From assembly GCA_016808115.1 (NCBI GenBank), contig JAEQBH010000646.1:1054001-1118000 (forward strand): DNA of 64,000 nucleotides, in the 5' to 3' direction. The notes under the pieces are model-generated. The model was not told the origin of the DNA and did no database searches. It saw nothing but the letters and a program-made list of their open reading frames with translations. The translations under genes and the position numbers were made by a program. Origin of the DNA: Tetrastigma voinierianum. Its lineage: Eukaryota > Streptophyta > Magnoliopsida > Vitales > Vitaceae. Positions 34,461-46,289 of the stretch are shown one piece after another. Numbering within the stretch: the first letter of the stretch is position 1; every line of letters starts with the position of its first letter.

Positions 34461-34893
34461 CAAACCAGGAAAAATCGGCTCTTTTTGCCCTAATTCCCCC
34501 TTTTTGTTTAAGTTTAAGTTGTGGCCCACATCGCGCCATGTGTCAACTCTTGCTCGAGTCTGATTTTGGTCCGAAGCGATTTATTTCGTTTCAGTTCAAG
34601 TTCAAATTATTTCCTATGAACTCAACTTGTCTCCTGAATTTCGAGATTTAGTAAAAATCTCGTCCTTGGGAGTCACTAGACACCCGTTACCTCGAAAAAC
34701 GTGAAAATCCGATTGTCTTGGAATCTAACGAAATTCTTATGGGTAACTAGATTTCATGAGAGGAATCCAATGGTGAGGCCCGTTTCATCGTCAAAGATCT
34801 ATAAAATTTCCAGGTTTTCAACCTATATTGTTGCGACAATTTATTGTTTCGCCATTTTTTTTAGAAAAATTCGATTTTTTCTCGAGTTTTACA

Positions 34894-34932
34894 TTCCCCC
34901 CCACCCCTTAAAAGAATTTCGTCCTTGAAATT
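34894..34932 (-). other. Polypurine tract and pol end, element B
   Basis: The complement holds AAGGGGTGGGGGGGAA next to the LTR, preceded by the phrase GAATTTCAAGGACGAAATTC. Both are typical of the 3' end of plant chromodomain gypsy elements. Confidence 0.85.
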
Positions 34933-35380
34933 CCCACACACAGCACATACAATCATATGCATATGCAACAGTCATTTAATATCAATGACTAATAACATAC
35001 ATTCTTCCTCGTACAAGAAGGGATAGTTGTCACGCAGAGTGTCTTCGCATTCTCATGTTACCTCCTCCATTCCTCGGTGCTGCCATAACACCTTCACTAG
35101 CCTCACAGTCTTGCTTCGCAAAACTTGATCCCGGCTATCCATGATATGTACTGGTCCCTCCTCGAAGGTTCCATCCCAGATCAACAACAAGCCTCGCCCC
35201 CCACCCATCACATGAGTCGGATCCGAGTGTACTTTCAAGTATGGAGTATGCTGGAATACCGCATGAACACTGATAAGCTCATAAAACACTAACCTGAAGC
35301 AATGGTAATCACCTCTAGAGTACCTCAAGGGCTCCAATATACCTTGAGATAGCTTCCCCGCTTTGTTGAACAGCGACAAC
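34933..35380 (-). pseudogene. Integrase C-terminus with chromodomain, element B
   Basis: The open part 35053-35379 contains FNKAGKLSQGILEPLRYSRG (barrel-like tail), HSDPTHVM, GTFEEGPVHIMDSRDQVLRS and KTVRLVKVLWQHRGMEEVT, the last being the chromodomain-type motif (normally GVEEATWE). It continues to the polypurine tract with decay. This tail would place the integration complex on modified chromatin. Frameshifts cut it from the integrase core at higher coordinates. Confidence 0.8.
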
Positions 35381-35559
35381 TCTCCTTAGGCATCACCTTC
35401 AAGAAGACATGATCACCCACCTCAAACTCTATATCGCCGTTGTTTGCCTATACCTCGTCTGGCCCGAGCCTCGAGAAGATGAAGCCCGTATCAAATCAAG
35501 CTTCTCAAAGGTGTCTCTAACCAAATCCGGACCCGTAGTAGGCCTCTCTCCCACCTCCA

Positions 35560-36080
35560 TCTAATAGACCAAAGACCGACATGGCCTCCCGTATAGTGCC
35601 TCATAGGGTGCCATCTACATTCGTCTAAGAATCTATTGCAGTGAAATCCCACTACGACACCGGTACTCCATGACCTGACAATCTCCCGCAGACGATAACT
35701 TCAGTAATTCCTCCTCCATAGAAGGTCATCCACACAGCTAGAAAGTGTGCCAATTTAGTAAGCCAGTCTACTATCACCCACACGCGTCATGCCCCACGAT
35801 GTCCATGGCAAGTGAGTCACAAAATCCATTGTGATGTGCTCCCACTTCTACTTAGCCACCTCTAAGGGCTGGAGTAATCCCGCTTTCCTCCGGTGCTCAG
35901 CCTTTATCTGCTAACATGTGAGACATCGACGGACAAAATCCCCAACGTGTTTCTTCATTACACTCTAGTAATACTGACGACGAAGATCATGGTACATCTT
36001 CGTGCCACCTGGGTGCACATCAAAACGGGAGCAATGAAACTTTGTAAGGATCTCCTCTCCCAGATCTATTGATTAGGGAA
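35560..36080 (-). pseudogene. Integrase core remnant, element B
   Basis: A readable VIVDWLTKLAHFLAV-like segment lies at about 35735-35785 (first catalytic Asp retained, Arg before LTK replaced by Trp). The zinc-binding segment is at about 35900-35990. DRDP-type text and the second acidic motif are not clear. Frequent small frameshifts occur. The order IN next to chromodomain is as in element A. Confidence 0.65.
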
Positions 36081-36289
36081 CCACAACCCGTCCCCTATAC
36101 TGAAGACTACCATTTGTGTGAATGGCCCAGCCTTCATCACTTGTATTCGACTATACTCGGTCCCTGATGGACAATATCTCCGTGTCATGTCCTTGGGATT
36201 CGATCACTCTACTTAGTAGGGATGGTGTAGCCTCTAAACTCTTTAAAGAACCCTAAGTCTGTCCCCTGTAGTGCAGCTCGAACTGAACC

Positions 36290-36700
36290 ACAACCTTAAG
36301 CATTCGCTACTCCCGAAGACACTAGCCAACACTTCAGGACTTCCTACCGAAAGTGCACGCCCACCACATTCCCTTTATCGATGGTAATGAGAACCAAATC
36401 ATATCCTCCGTATTCCATCCACCCACGCTGCCTCGCTGCCGAGGTCCCGCAAAGATAAAAAAATGTACTTCGACTTTGTGTTCAAAACACCTCGAGCCGC
36501 TTCATTGTGTAGATATGGCGCCAAGCCTTTAAGGCAGCACAATGACCAACTCGCGTCACGCGTGTAGGGTAACCTTGCTAGTGGTTCTAATTGCCAAGAA
36601 CCCAGTTTACCACCCTCTCGACTACATCAAACACATCTGTCCGTCCTTCGAGGCATCACACACTCCATGCACTCTATCCCCTTTGAACTATCATAATAAA
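36290..36700 (-). pseudogene. RNase H remnant, element B (heavily decayed)
   Basis: It is identified mainly by position and by nucleotide similarity to 10246-10665 of element A (for example gtagatatggcgccaagcc, against gtatagatagtggcgccaaat). No catalytic motif is readable in one frame. Confidence 0.5.
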
Positions 36701-36799
36701 ATGGGCATCCTCTTAATTCCTCGAATGCCCTTCACACAAGTCATTCCACTAAAACTGACCTCCTTTCGAATAATCTCGCCATAGGTGCAAATTAATCGA

Positions 36800-37628
36800 G
36801 AAAGCCTAATGAACCTCACACTCCTCAAATCCCAAGAAACCACGATTCAAGACCACTGGGCCCTCCTTGCTCATAATTACAAAACTTCTAGTTCACAGTA
36901 CAACTGGGCCAATACCATGCTCCTAAGACTTCACCCCGCAGTTTCGTAATAACACTTACCGACCAGATACAACCGATATCCTAAGGTCCTGGAGAACAAC
37001 CCTCGCTTTCACCCCCACGATCCTCCTAGACTGAGTAGATCAAGATAAACGCCCACGAAACCACAACGAACCGATCTAGGTAGGGTTGGAACACCCTATG
37101 CATAAGATCCATGAATGCTACTGGAGCATTCGTCAATCCGAACGGCATCATTGTGAACTCGAAATGCCCATATCACGTTCTACATGTTGTCTTAAGGATA
37201 TCTACCTCCCTAACCCTCAACTGATGGTAACCGGTGTAGAGATCTATCTTAGAGTAAACTCGTGCCCCTCTGAGCTGATCAAACAAATCATCAATCTGTG
37301 GCAAAGGGTACCTATTATTGATAGTAACCCTATTTAACTGCCGGTAGTCAATACATAATCGAAGGGTCTTGTCCTTCTTCTTGGCAAACAAAATCGGGGC
37401 GCCCTAAGAGGAAGTGCTCTGTCTAATAAAACCCATGTCTAACAATTCTTGTACTTGGACCTTGAGCTCTTGTAATTCAACTGGTGTCATTCTATGCGGA
37501 GTCATAGAAATAGGCGATGTACTAGGGTGCAATTCAATAGTGAAGTCTACATCCCTATACGAAGGTAATCCTGGTACTTCCTCCGGAAAAATGTCCTTAT
37601 ACTCACAAACGACCCGAGGTAGACCCAA
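36800..37628 (-). pseudogene. Reverse transcriptase and PR-RT linker remnant, element B
   Basis: The open parts 37404-37628 and 37173-37391 read YKDIFPEEVPGLPSYRDVDF, PHRMTPVELQELKVQVQELL, DMGFIRQSTSS, then AKKKDKTLRLCIDYRQLNRV, YPLPQIDDLFDQL and YSKIDLYTGYHQLRV. KIDL holds the first catalytic Asp. The catalytic VDD region (about 37040-37080) is present only as decayed sequence. The two open parts lie in different frames. Sequence type is that of element A. Confidence 0.8.
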
Positions 37629-38076
37629 CTCCTTTCATGCCTTATCCTCTAGGGTAAGGCTTGTTAGCCAACCCATTAACTGCCCGTCCCATCTAGAATC
37701 ATACACGACTTGGGGTAAAGCATCGTGCTTATCTCCCTGAAACATAACACCAATATCATCCGGTGTGTAGGTAATAACCCTCATACGATCATAATCAATG
37801 ATGACTTGGTGTGTCGTCAACTAGTCCATCCCAAGGATGACATCAAACTCCGATATGTCCATGACTTTAAGGTCCACAATGAGTAGAATCCTTGAGATCT
37901 CTAACTCATAATCCCAACATATCTGATCAACATTCACCCTAGTTCCTAGGGGAGAACTCACATGCACTGACTCTTCCAAGGTTTCAATCTCTAAGCCTAA
38001 ATCTTTCACACATGATGCAACAATAAATGAATGAGATACACCAGAATCAAACAATACTCTTGCACATAAGCGAGAG
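37629..38076 (-). pseudogene. Protease remnant, element B, cut by insertion C
   Basis: Residues read LCARVLFDSGVSHSFIVASC (active site Asp-Ser-Gly kept, following Ala changed to Val), ETLEESVHVSSPLGTRVNVD and DISEFDVILGMD, then a stop just after the motif, and a further open piece (37635-37820) TTHQVIIDYDRMRVITYTPD. The frame ends at 38076, where element C is inserted; residues beyond that belong to C's LTR. The upstream part resumes at 47567. Confidence 0.8.
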
Positions 38077-38335
38077 TGTAACACCCCGAAATATACCCTA
38101 GTTGTTTTCAACATGTTTAGGGTATTTTGTAGGTATAAATTGAAGTTTTTTGAATTAAATGAAAACATGAAAACTTAGAACCCTGAATTTTTTACGTTAT
38201 ATGATAAAAGTGTAATTTGTAAAATATATAAAAGTCATAATTTGATAAGACTATAGGCCAAAGTAGAAATAATAGGAATTGTAGTGTAATTCCTAGAAGG
38301 GTGGAGGACAAAAATGCAATAAAGGAAACTTTAAT

Positions 38336-38343
38336 TATATAAG
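38336..38343 (+). promoter_or_regulatory. TATA-like box in 5' LTR of element C
   Basis: TATATAAG lies about 260 bp into the LTR in a run conserved in the 3' LTR (45452-45459). The position and the purine-rich sequence after it fit the LTR promoter, but transcription is not shown. Confidence 0.5.
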
Positions 38344-39234
38344 GGGGAGGGAGACAAAAAATAACCCATTTTTTGGTCTCCAAACAAGGGCTTACGGGAA
38401 GAAGAGGAGGAGGAAGGAGAAGAAGAGGAAGAAAGAGAGAAATCAAGCCAAGGTATGGATACATGACTTTTGTATGGATTTTGGTAAGATTTTGTCCAAA
38501 AATCTACATGGGTATGGATTGCTAGGTTTTCTTGACATTACTTTGGTTCCTTATCTAGTGGTTTCACTGGGAATACATCCTAACTCTGTGATTTAAGGAA
38601 GTCATTGAAACTTTAGCGATGGCTGGGTGGACATGGAATCCTTCACAATTACAAGGTTTTGTAGAGTTGGGTGAACTGGGTAGGAATCCTTGGATTCTTT
38701 GACTAATTAAAGTATCGGGTGGAGTTGTTTCGAGGACCCATGTTAGTTTTGATGAAGGATGTCATAGAGGTGATCTATGGAAGAAAAGTGCATGATAAAT
38801 GGTGCCATTTACCATTTCTAGGCAAATTCGAGACTGCACCGGTTGAGCTGCACTGCACCAACATGCAAAGAGGCAAACGACAATTTATATCACTGGAGCA
38901 GCAAACGGTGACCGTATCGGGTCAAATCCCAGATTCAGACCGCCTCTAGAATCGACCGATACTCTGCGATCGGCCAGAGCGGTACCGGTAATCGGTGGTT
39001 CCCGCAGCCTTGCTTTAAGTATTTTTGCGTATTTAAGCCAAATTCGCATACCGGATGTGGAGCAGAAATGATGAAATTAAATGAAAATGTACTCGCACTT
39101 CGCCGACGGAGCGCAGTTCGATGGGAGCAAAGTTCATGCCCCAATAATAAGATAGGAAGTATTTGAATACATATAATCGTAGGAATGCCAAAGATCAGGT
39201 ATTAAATAACACGACACCCTCCGTTACGTGGCGT

Positions 39235-39880
39235 GCAAGTATAGCACTGCACTGCTTGAAAAGCGACCAAGACTCTCGACCGTGCTTCCGCACACAGTAC
39301 TCTAAGACTCCGGGACAGCGCACATCACTCCTGACCGTGCTTCCACAGTACTCAAAGATCGCTTATCTCTTCCAAGATCGGGATTAGTGCGCGACAACAC
39401 CTCCGACCGCGCTCGCACATTCAGCAATTCCCAGATCACAGGCACTCTAAGACTCTCCTCGACCAGCGCGATGACACCTCCTCGAATCGCGTTTCGCACA
39501 TTAGCAATTCCTGCACTCGCTTAGCACTCGGCACTCTTGATTAGTGCCAATGACACCTCTAACTGCGCTTCAGCAATAGTCACTCCGCACTCCGTTTAGG
39601 CACTCCTAAGACTCTCCGGGATTAGCGCGACGACACTCCTCCGACCGTGCTCGCAATTAGCACTCCTAAGACTGGCTTAGCACTCCCATTCCTCCGGATT
39701 AGTGCGATCGACACCGAATCGCGGCTCGTCACACTGGGCACTCCCAAGACTCCGTTTAGCACTCCAAGACTCTCCGACAGCGGGCGACCTCCCGCCGCCA
39801 TCAACACAAGACTCTGATCATTAGCACATCCAGACGACAGTACCACTCAATAACGCTTCCCAGACTCGCGCTTGTGCTAC
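39235..39880. repeat. Degenerate tandem array of about 50-60-bp units, 5' LTR of C
   Basis: Units built from CACTCCTAAGACTC, CGATTAGTGCGACGACACC and TCCGACCGTGCTCGCACA recur about ten times with much variation. The corresponding place in element F (60840-60960) has only one recognisable unit (complement of cgtcgcactaat). Confidence 0.75.
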
Positions 39881-40635
39881 CAAGACCTCAAGATCAGACC
39901 AGACCCTTCCAAGACTTTATCACAACAAGGCTCTACTCATTTCGTATTACTGGTCTAGGCAATCCAACAATTATAGGATAAGACTCTGAATAAAGAATAA
40001 GAATAAAGATCTGAATGTACCTACGGGTACCTCTGTATCTGTTCTGTAGTACCTACGGGTACTTCTGTATCCGAAATATAAGAAATAAGCTCTGTAACTC
40101 CTACGGGAGATCTGAACAAGCATAAAATTGCTACAAGTATGCATGAGCTCTACGAGATCCGAATAAAAAGCAAACTCCTCGTTATGCTGGCAAGTAATTA
40201 TGTCCATTATATGAATGCATGGAAATTATGATATTCTTTATTGTTATATGATGAATATAAATGTGTATTCCCACTAAGCGTAAAGCTTAGCACGGGTTTT
40301 TAATCCGTGTAGGTATAGAAGGAGACAGCTGATCTTCGCATTCACACAACACACGAGGAAGCGGTTCACCGTAGGTTCGTGACTCGATCAAGAATGCAAA
40401 TGTATAGTTTTGAATGTAAATGGGACTCGCATCAGATATGTGATTAATCGTGAAACACTCACTTACGGTGGTAGTTTTATTTTGGACTTTTGTATATGAT
40501 ATGTGAATATAATTATAAGACTTAGATATACCAACGTTTGATAAAGCAGGTAAAGAGTCCTAGTATGTGATCTCGCGCCCCGACCTCGATTCGGATCCGC
40601 CAATTGGTTCGGACCAGGATTTGGGGCGTGACAAG

Positions 40636-40653
40636 TTGGTATAAGAGCCTAGA
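40636..40653 (+). other. Primer binding site of element C
   Basis: TTGGTATAAGAGCCTAGA follows the LTR end by 2 bp. It matches the initiator tRNA-Met site TTGGTATCAGAGCC with one change (C to A). Confidence 0.85.
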
Positions 40654-40699
40654 TTTAGGTGTTTCTGGAAGAGTCTTAGATTACCGATGTACCTACATA

Positions 40700-41690
40700 G
40701 AATGTGTTGGCCTAATGCGGATGTCTTTGTTTTGTGTATTGTCTAGAATGGATCCACCTCAGAAGTCAGATGAAACAAATTCAAAGGCCAATCCTTGACT
40801 AATCGCTTCAGTCCGCCGAGTCAACGATAATGAAAAATGTCAACTAAGCATTGATAAAATCTTCGTGATAGCGGCAAGGGTCTTGGGAGAGGACCACTAC
40901 TTCCTCAAGCTCGGTTTTATCTAATACGAAAGCATGGAGGGAAGAATTCCATGGTACAAGTATGGAAGAGTCCGACAGTGCCGAAGCTTTGCTTGAAAAC
41001 TTGAAAGGGCCTCTAGATGAAGCGAGATGTCCCGACCAAAGGTCACATGTAGCCATCATTGCAGCGTGCAACTTATGATCGTGAGCCGGGTTTTCAGAAA
41101 TCCACTACTCCCGTGATCCAATTATACTGGACTACTACGTAGTTTAATAATGGGCATGTCACTGGAGGATTACAAGGAGTCAAAATGGAAGAAATTATGG
41201 ACTTTAAGACAAGGAAAATGACAAGGGTTGAATAGAGAGAATTCACGTTTCAAGAATATGACCGTGACTGCTCTACGGAAAATTCAGATGTGGATGTACG
41301 GAGGAGGGCTTACATGAGTCTATAAAAAGGTACTCACGCTTATTACTACATATATCGTCAATTTTATCACTGTACAAGTGGCTATAAAAATTGAGAAACT
41401 AAAATGAAGAGTCAAGAAAGAGCAGCAGAAAAAGTTCTGGCAGGGGTTCCTCTCGGGGAAAGACCTAGAGAGTCACCCGCCTGATTCAAGATAGGGTTCA
41501 GCCAATGTGGGTAGGAGACAAGGACCTACCATGACACAAAGTTCCTGGCCGAGGTATCTCAACCGACAAGAGGGAAAAACATGTATGCCCGCATTGCCAT
41601 AAGAATCATTAAGGGCTGTGTGCATCCAGTACCGTGGGTTGTTTCCGGCGCGGGGAGTACAGATCATGTGATAGCCAACCTGTCACAGAT
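40700..41690 (+). pseudogene. Gag remnant, element C
   Basis: It starts MRMSLFCVLSRMDPPQKSDE (open 40604-40798, with ATG of MDPP at about 40748), as in element F. Further fragments aligned with F's gag lie at 40850-41400. A nucleocapsid-like stretch, KHVCPHCHKNH followed by CASSTVGCFRRG, is at about 41575-41660; one knuckle Cys is replaced by Arg. Many frameshifts. Confidence 0.72.
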
Positions 41691-41859
41691 CGTGTCTAAA
41701 TCCCGGCTAAGGTAGAGGAGGGTCAAATGTACTCAATGCACTGCAGCAGGGTGTAGGATGAAGTGGCTCGCAAGGTAGAGGTAATGCTTCAGAGACGATG
41801 AATCGTCCTGTTACTACGGCCCCAACACGAGCTTATGCTATGAGAGCTCGTGAAGATCC

Positions 41860-42330
41860 GTGACATAGCTCGGGCGGCTGCCGGTACTATCTACTCTCTT
41901 TAATATTGATTGTATGTTTTAATTGATCCTAGTTTCACGTGATTCATATATGTATGGAACAAATGAGTGATAAATTACCTGTAGTAGAGCTATTAGCATA
42001 TGACATGCTTGTTATAAGTCCTCTGGGGCATAGTGTTAGAGTCAACCGTGTGTATAAGAATTGTCCCTTAATGGTTCATGATAGGGAATTCTCGGTTGAT
42101 CTAATTGCTTTGCCTTTTCATGAGTTTGATTTGATCTTGGGAATGGATTGGTTATCCAAACATCGGGCCATAGTTGACTGTGATAAGAAAATAGTCCTTC
42201 TTAAATGTCCTAACCTATTAGAAGTAATAATACAGGGTATCCAATCTGAATCAGTACCGAAAGTTATGTCAGCTATGAAAGCCCACGTTTCGAGAAAGGT
42301 TGTAGCCTCGCTTTGATTCTTGACTCCAAA
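41860..42330 (+). pseudogene. Protease remnant, element C
   Basis: The open part 41939-42316 reads VISPLGHSVRVNRVYKNCPL, FHEFDLILGMDWLSKHRAIV and CDKKIVLLKC, typical of the C-terminal half of chromovirus protease. The active site before it is damaged: text near 41905-41940 should give an Asp-x-Gly motif but shows a stop and shifted frame. Confidence 0.8.
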
Positions 42331-42499
42331 AGAGAGCACAAACTTAGAAAATATTCCCGTGATTGGGGAGTTCCCGATGTGTTTCCCCGAAGAGCAGCCA
42401 GAGTACCAATCTGAAAGAGAAGTGGATCTCTATTGAAGTCAGACAGGAACGACTCATATTTCGAGATACCTATCTTACGGCTCCAATCGAATCAGTGGA

Positions 42500-43260
42500 G
42501 TCAAGACTCAACTACAGGAGCTATTGGATAAGGGCTTCATCCGACCTAGTGTCTCACCTTGTGCAGCGCCGCTTATTTGTTAGCAAAGCATGACACTTTT
42601 CGATGTGCATTGACTAACCGCAACAAACAAAGTAACAGCTTAAGAATAAGTACCGCTGCCAAGAAGATTTATTTGATCAATCGAGAGAGCAAGTGTCTTC
42701 TCAAAGATAGACTCATGATCGGGATGATGACAACTCAAAGCGAAGAGGTTGATGTCCCAAATGTTTTCGTAAACTCCGTTATGGCCACCGTGAGTTTTGT
42801 AAATGCCATTTGGGCCGACGAATGCTCCTACTGTATTTATGGACTCATGAATAGGCTCGCCCCTATTTGGATCAATTAGTTGTCAGATTTATTGGATGAC
42901 ATCCTCGGTGTATTCTAAAGATGCACAGAACATGAACACCATTTGGAGGATAGTATTAAAACTTCGAGAGAGAATCAATATTTCATAAAGTTAAGTAAAT
43001 GTGATTTTTGGTCAAGGAAGTGTCATTCCTAAAGCATCAGATTCCTGCAGAGGATATTGCAGTGGACCAAAGTGAAAATTGAAGCACTAGAATTGGAAAC
43101 CTCCTCGAAATGTAACCTCGAGGTGAGAAGTTTCGGGCTTCTAGTGTGCTATTACCTGAGATTTGTACAAGAATTTTCGCTATAGCATCCTCACTTACAA
43201 GATTATCCCGGAAGAGAGCGAGTTTGAGTGGAAATGACTACACAATCCGCTTTTAAAGGT
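42500..43260 (+). pseudogene. Reverse transcriptase remnant, element C
   Basis: Readable pieces are LLDKGFIRPSVSPCAAPL (about 42517-42572) and LSDLLDDILGVF followed by CTEHEHHLEDS (about 42880-42955), equivalent to FIDDILVYSKDAQEHEHHL in element F. The stretch between, normally carrying KIDLRSGYYQL, is scrambled by indels. Confidence 0.72.
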
Positions 43261-43289
43261 TAAAAGAAATACTGGTTGATGCACCAGTG

Positions 43290-43670
43290 TTGATTCAGCC
43301 TACTTTGTAGATTATACAAAGAACAAAGGATGCTTCAAGGATAGGTTTGGGATGTGTATCGACGCAGATGGGAAAGTAGTGGCTTATGCTTCCGCATGCT
43401 TGAAAACGATATTAGAGCAAAACTATCCCACATGATTCGTATTAGCAACAGTGTTTGCTTTGGAAAATTTGGAGACACTATTTATATGGAGAAAATGAAT
43501 TTTCACTCAACATCATAAGAGTCTCGAAATATTTGCTAACTCAAAAGATTCAACAGGTAACGCGGTGGTTAAAATTGTTTCTAAAGATTTATGATTGTAT
43601 AATTATTTACCACCCCGTGAAAGCAAATGTAATATGATGCCTCTTTAGTAGGAAAATGATTTCACTATGA
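43290..43670 (+). pseudogene. RNase H remnant, element C
   Basis: Pieces read DASRIGLGCV (first catalytic Asp), IWRHYLYGEN, SKYLLTQKIQQ and YHPVKANVI. The end, normally ANVVADALSRK, is frameshifted, so the last Asp is lost. Confidence 0.72.
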
Positions 43671-43699
43671 TTCTGAAAGATTATGATTGGAGACTTGTA

Positions 43700-44420
43700 A
43701 CCCGATGGAGCCTTTGTTGGTCTAACAATTGAATTTGATATCTCATTTCAAAGCAAATGATAGTGAATGCTCGATAAATGATTAAGTTACAAGAGATGGC
43801 TCAAGAATGTTGTCGAGACAAGACCATTTTTGCCATAAACATAAAGTGGAGGTCATAGGCCAAGAGCATTATGTGTATCGAACATAGGGACAATGAAAAA
43901 GAAGATATTATATGAAGCCACAATACTGCTTTCACCATGCATCCCGAAGTAATAAAATGTACCAGATACGAAAAACAAAGACTCACTGTGGCAAGGGATG
44001 AAAAGGAATATTTGGTATGTGGTTAAGTGTCCGACGCGGTCGCCAAGTGCAAAGGCCGAACACTAAGTACCATCCGGTTTATTGAATCCTTCCTATTCCT
44101 CCCAATGGAAGTGGGATAACATTATGGATTTCGATCCCGCTCCCTCACCCAAAGGAAAACATGATGCCGTCGTACTATATGGACAGATTGACCAAGTCTA
44201 CTCACTTCCTACCGATCCGACTTGACTACTCCATGAATCGTTTAGTGGACCTTTATGTGAATGAAATTGTCAGATTACATAGCATTCCTTTATCGATAGT
44301 GTTCGACCGCGATCCATGGTTTACGTCCAGGTTCTGGAAAGAGTTACAGTTAGCTTTTAGTACGAGATTGAATTTTAGCATTGCTTTCCATCCATAAACA
44401 GATGGACAAACAAAGAGTAG
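43700..44420 (+). pseudogene. Integrase remnant, element C
   Basis: Zinc-binding region remnants (MKRNIWYVVKCPT, KAEH) lie near 43995-44070. The catalytic core is open at 44161-44397: MDRLTKSTHFLPIRLDYSMN, LYVNEIVRLHSIPLSIVFDR, DPWFTSRFWKELQLAF and FSIAFHP. The first Asp (normally VDRLTKS, here MDRLTKS) and second Asp (FDRDPWF) are kept. A stop follows FHP, before the third acidic residue. Confidence 0.82.
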
Positions 44421-45165
44421 ATCTGTATTAGAAGACAGCTTCGAGGTCGTATTAGATTTTTCCGGAGTTTGGATAGGCATATTCCACTCATGGAATTCTC
44501 CTACTCTATAACAACAAGACACCCAAAAGATTGTATGGCCCCTGTATGAAGCTTTGTATGAAGATGATGTAGAACTCCTATGTGCTGGGATGAGATGAAC
44601 GAACATAAGATTATTTGGGTCCCAATTAGTAAAAGACATGGTTAAAGGTCTGCATTATCTGCGTAAATTAAAAGTCACCCGTGGATGTGCATTAAAGGTC
44701 TTATTCTAATTTGAAGAGAAAAGATATAGAGTAGGGAAGTTTGAGACAAAGTGTTTTTAAAAGTATCTCCTGGAAAAGATAATTCCGCTTTGGAGCGAAA
44801 GGGAATCCGAGTCCACGATTCATCGCCCTACGAGATTTTAGGTTAGTCGACCAAGAATAGATTGCTGCACACTCCTCCTAGTAAATAAATTACATGATGC
44901 ATTCCATGTGTCCATGCTTCATGAGATATTGTTCACTCCATCGCATATTACCAGCCTAAGATATAAGTACAAGAAGATTTCACTTAAGAAGAGCCAAAGC
45001 CATTATGGGATCGTGGAAATAAAGGCAATTACGAAACAAGCAAGTCCCTCTGGTAAAAGTGCTTTAGCAACATCATGGTGTCGAAGAAGCGACATGGGAA
45101 CCAGAATCAACAATGAGGGTACAATACTCTCAGCTCTTCAGTTTAGGTAATTTCGAGGACGAAAT
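44421..45165 (+). pseudogene. Integrase tail with chromodomain, element C
   Basis: After fragments of the tail (FHVSMLHEIL-like text at about 44895-44930), LVKVLWQHHGVEEATWEPES can be followed at about 45050-45115 with one frameshift. This is the chromodomain-type motif. It is followed by the NFEDEI-type phrase running into the PPT. Confidence 0.7.
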
Positions 45166-45167
45166 TT

Positions 45168-45187
45168 ATTTTAAGGGGGGGGAGAAT
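45168..45187 (+). other. Polypurine tract of element C
   Basis: AAGGGGGGGGAGAA (about 45172-45186) directly precedes the 3' LTR at 45188. Confidence 0.9.
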
Positions 45188-45954
45188 TGTAATACCCCGA
45201 AATATACCCTAGTTGTTTTCAACATGTTTAGGGTATTTTGTAAGTATAAATTGAAGTTTTCGTAAATTAAATGTGAAACATGGAAACTTAGAAACCCGGA
45301 AATTTTACAAGTTATAAGGATAAAGTGTACTGTAAAAGGAGGCATAAAAGTCATAATTTGATAAGACTATAGGCCAAAGTAGAAATAATAGGAATCAGAG
45401 GTAATTCCTGTGAAGGATGGAGGACAAAAATGCAATAAAGGAAACTTTAATTATATAAGGGGGAGGTAGACAAAAAATAACCCATTTTTTGGTCTCCAAA
45501 CAAGGGCTTATGGGAAGAAGAGGAGGAGGAAGGAGAAGAAGAGGAAGAAAGAAAGAAATCAAGCTAATGTATGGATACATGACTTTTGTATGGATTTTGG
45601 GTAAGATTGGCCCAAAAATCTACGAGGTACGGATTGCGCGGTTTTCTCGGGATATTACTTTGGTTCCCTTATCTGGGGTGGTTTCACTGGGAATACATCC
45701 TAACTTCTGGGATTTATGTAAGTCAGGGTTGAAAACTCTTAGTCGACAATAAGTATATGACCATCTGAGTAATTCCAAGGTTTTGTAGAGTCATGAACTC
45801 GTAGAATCCTCGATTCTTCGACCAATTAAAAGTATTGCGGAGTTTTTTGAGGGATTCCACGCTAGTTTTGATTTTAAGGATGTCATGAGGTGATCTATGG
45901 AAGAGAAAAGTGCATGATAAATGGTGCACTTTACCATTTAGTAAGCAAAATTCG

Positions 45955-46095
45955 AGACCGGTACCCAGATTCTTCGAGCGGTACCCAGATCACGATGCAT
46001 TAGCAAACGGTACTGGGTATAGTTTCAATCGTACCGTACCACCCTCCTAGAATCGACCAGACCGGTACTCGGCCGAGCTGCACTCGGTACCCTGG
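45955..46095. repeat. GGTACC palindrome cluster, 3' LTR of C
   Basis: GGTACC occurs at 45960 and 45980 (20 bp apart), followed by diverged forms (GGTACT, cgtaccgtacc, ggtaccc) to about 46091. The 5' LTR has a poorer set (CGGTACCGGT at about 38979). The position in the LTR is the same as that of the GCC..GGC cluster of element F: both directly follow an agcaaaatt...tcg phrase on the element strand. Confidence 0.65.
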
Positions 46096-46289
46096 TTCCC
46101 TGGTGAGCCCCCCGTTTTGCTATTTTTGCGTATTTAAGCTAAAATTCGCATACTGGAAGTATAGAAAAGGATGAAATTAAATGAAAAATGTACCAGACTC
46201 GCCTACAGTTGTGCCCGATGGGAGCAAGTTCATGCCACAACACGATAGGAAGTATCCGAACACATACATAACGTAGGAATGCCGAGAGA

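Larger units (their letters stand above)
32577..34893 (-). repeat. 3' LTR of element B
   Basis: The right end ctcgagttttaca is followed directly by the PPT. The left end is less sure: tggacaccgg at 32577 aligns with the end of the solo LTR at 4304, but the first 70 bp are strongly diverged. Length is about 2.3 kb. It shares a long match with the solo LTR 1637-4304, including the CGCCTAGGCG cluster. Confidence 0.75.
38077..40633 (+). repeat. 5' LTR of element C
   Basis: Runs from TGTAACACCCCG to GGGGCGTGACA, 2557 bp. It is followed by the PBS. It contains a TATA-like box, a palindrome region and a tandem array. Confidence 0.92.

Noticed and set aside
39163..39846. Several frames with Leu/Arg/Ser-rich text in the 5' LTR of C
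   Set aside because: They lie in the degenerate tandem array and occur in several frames on both strands.
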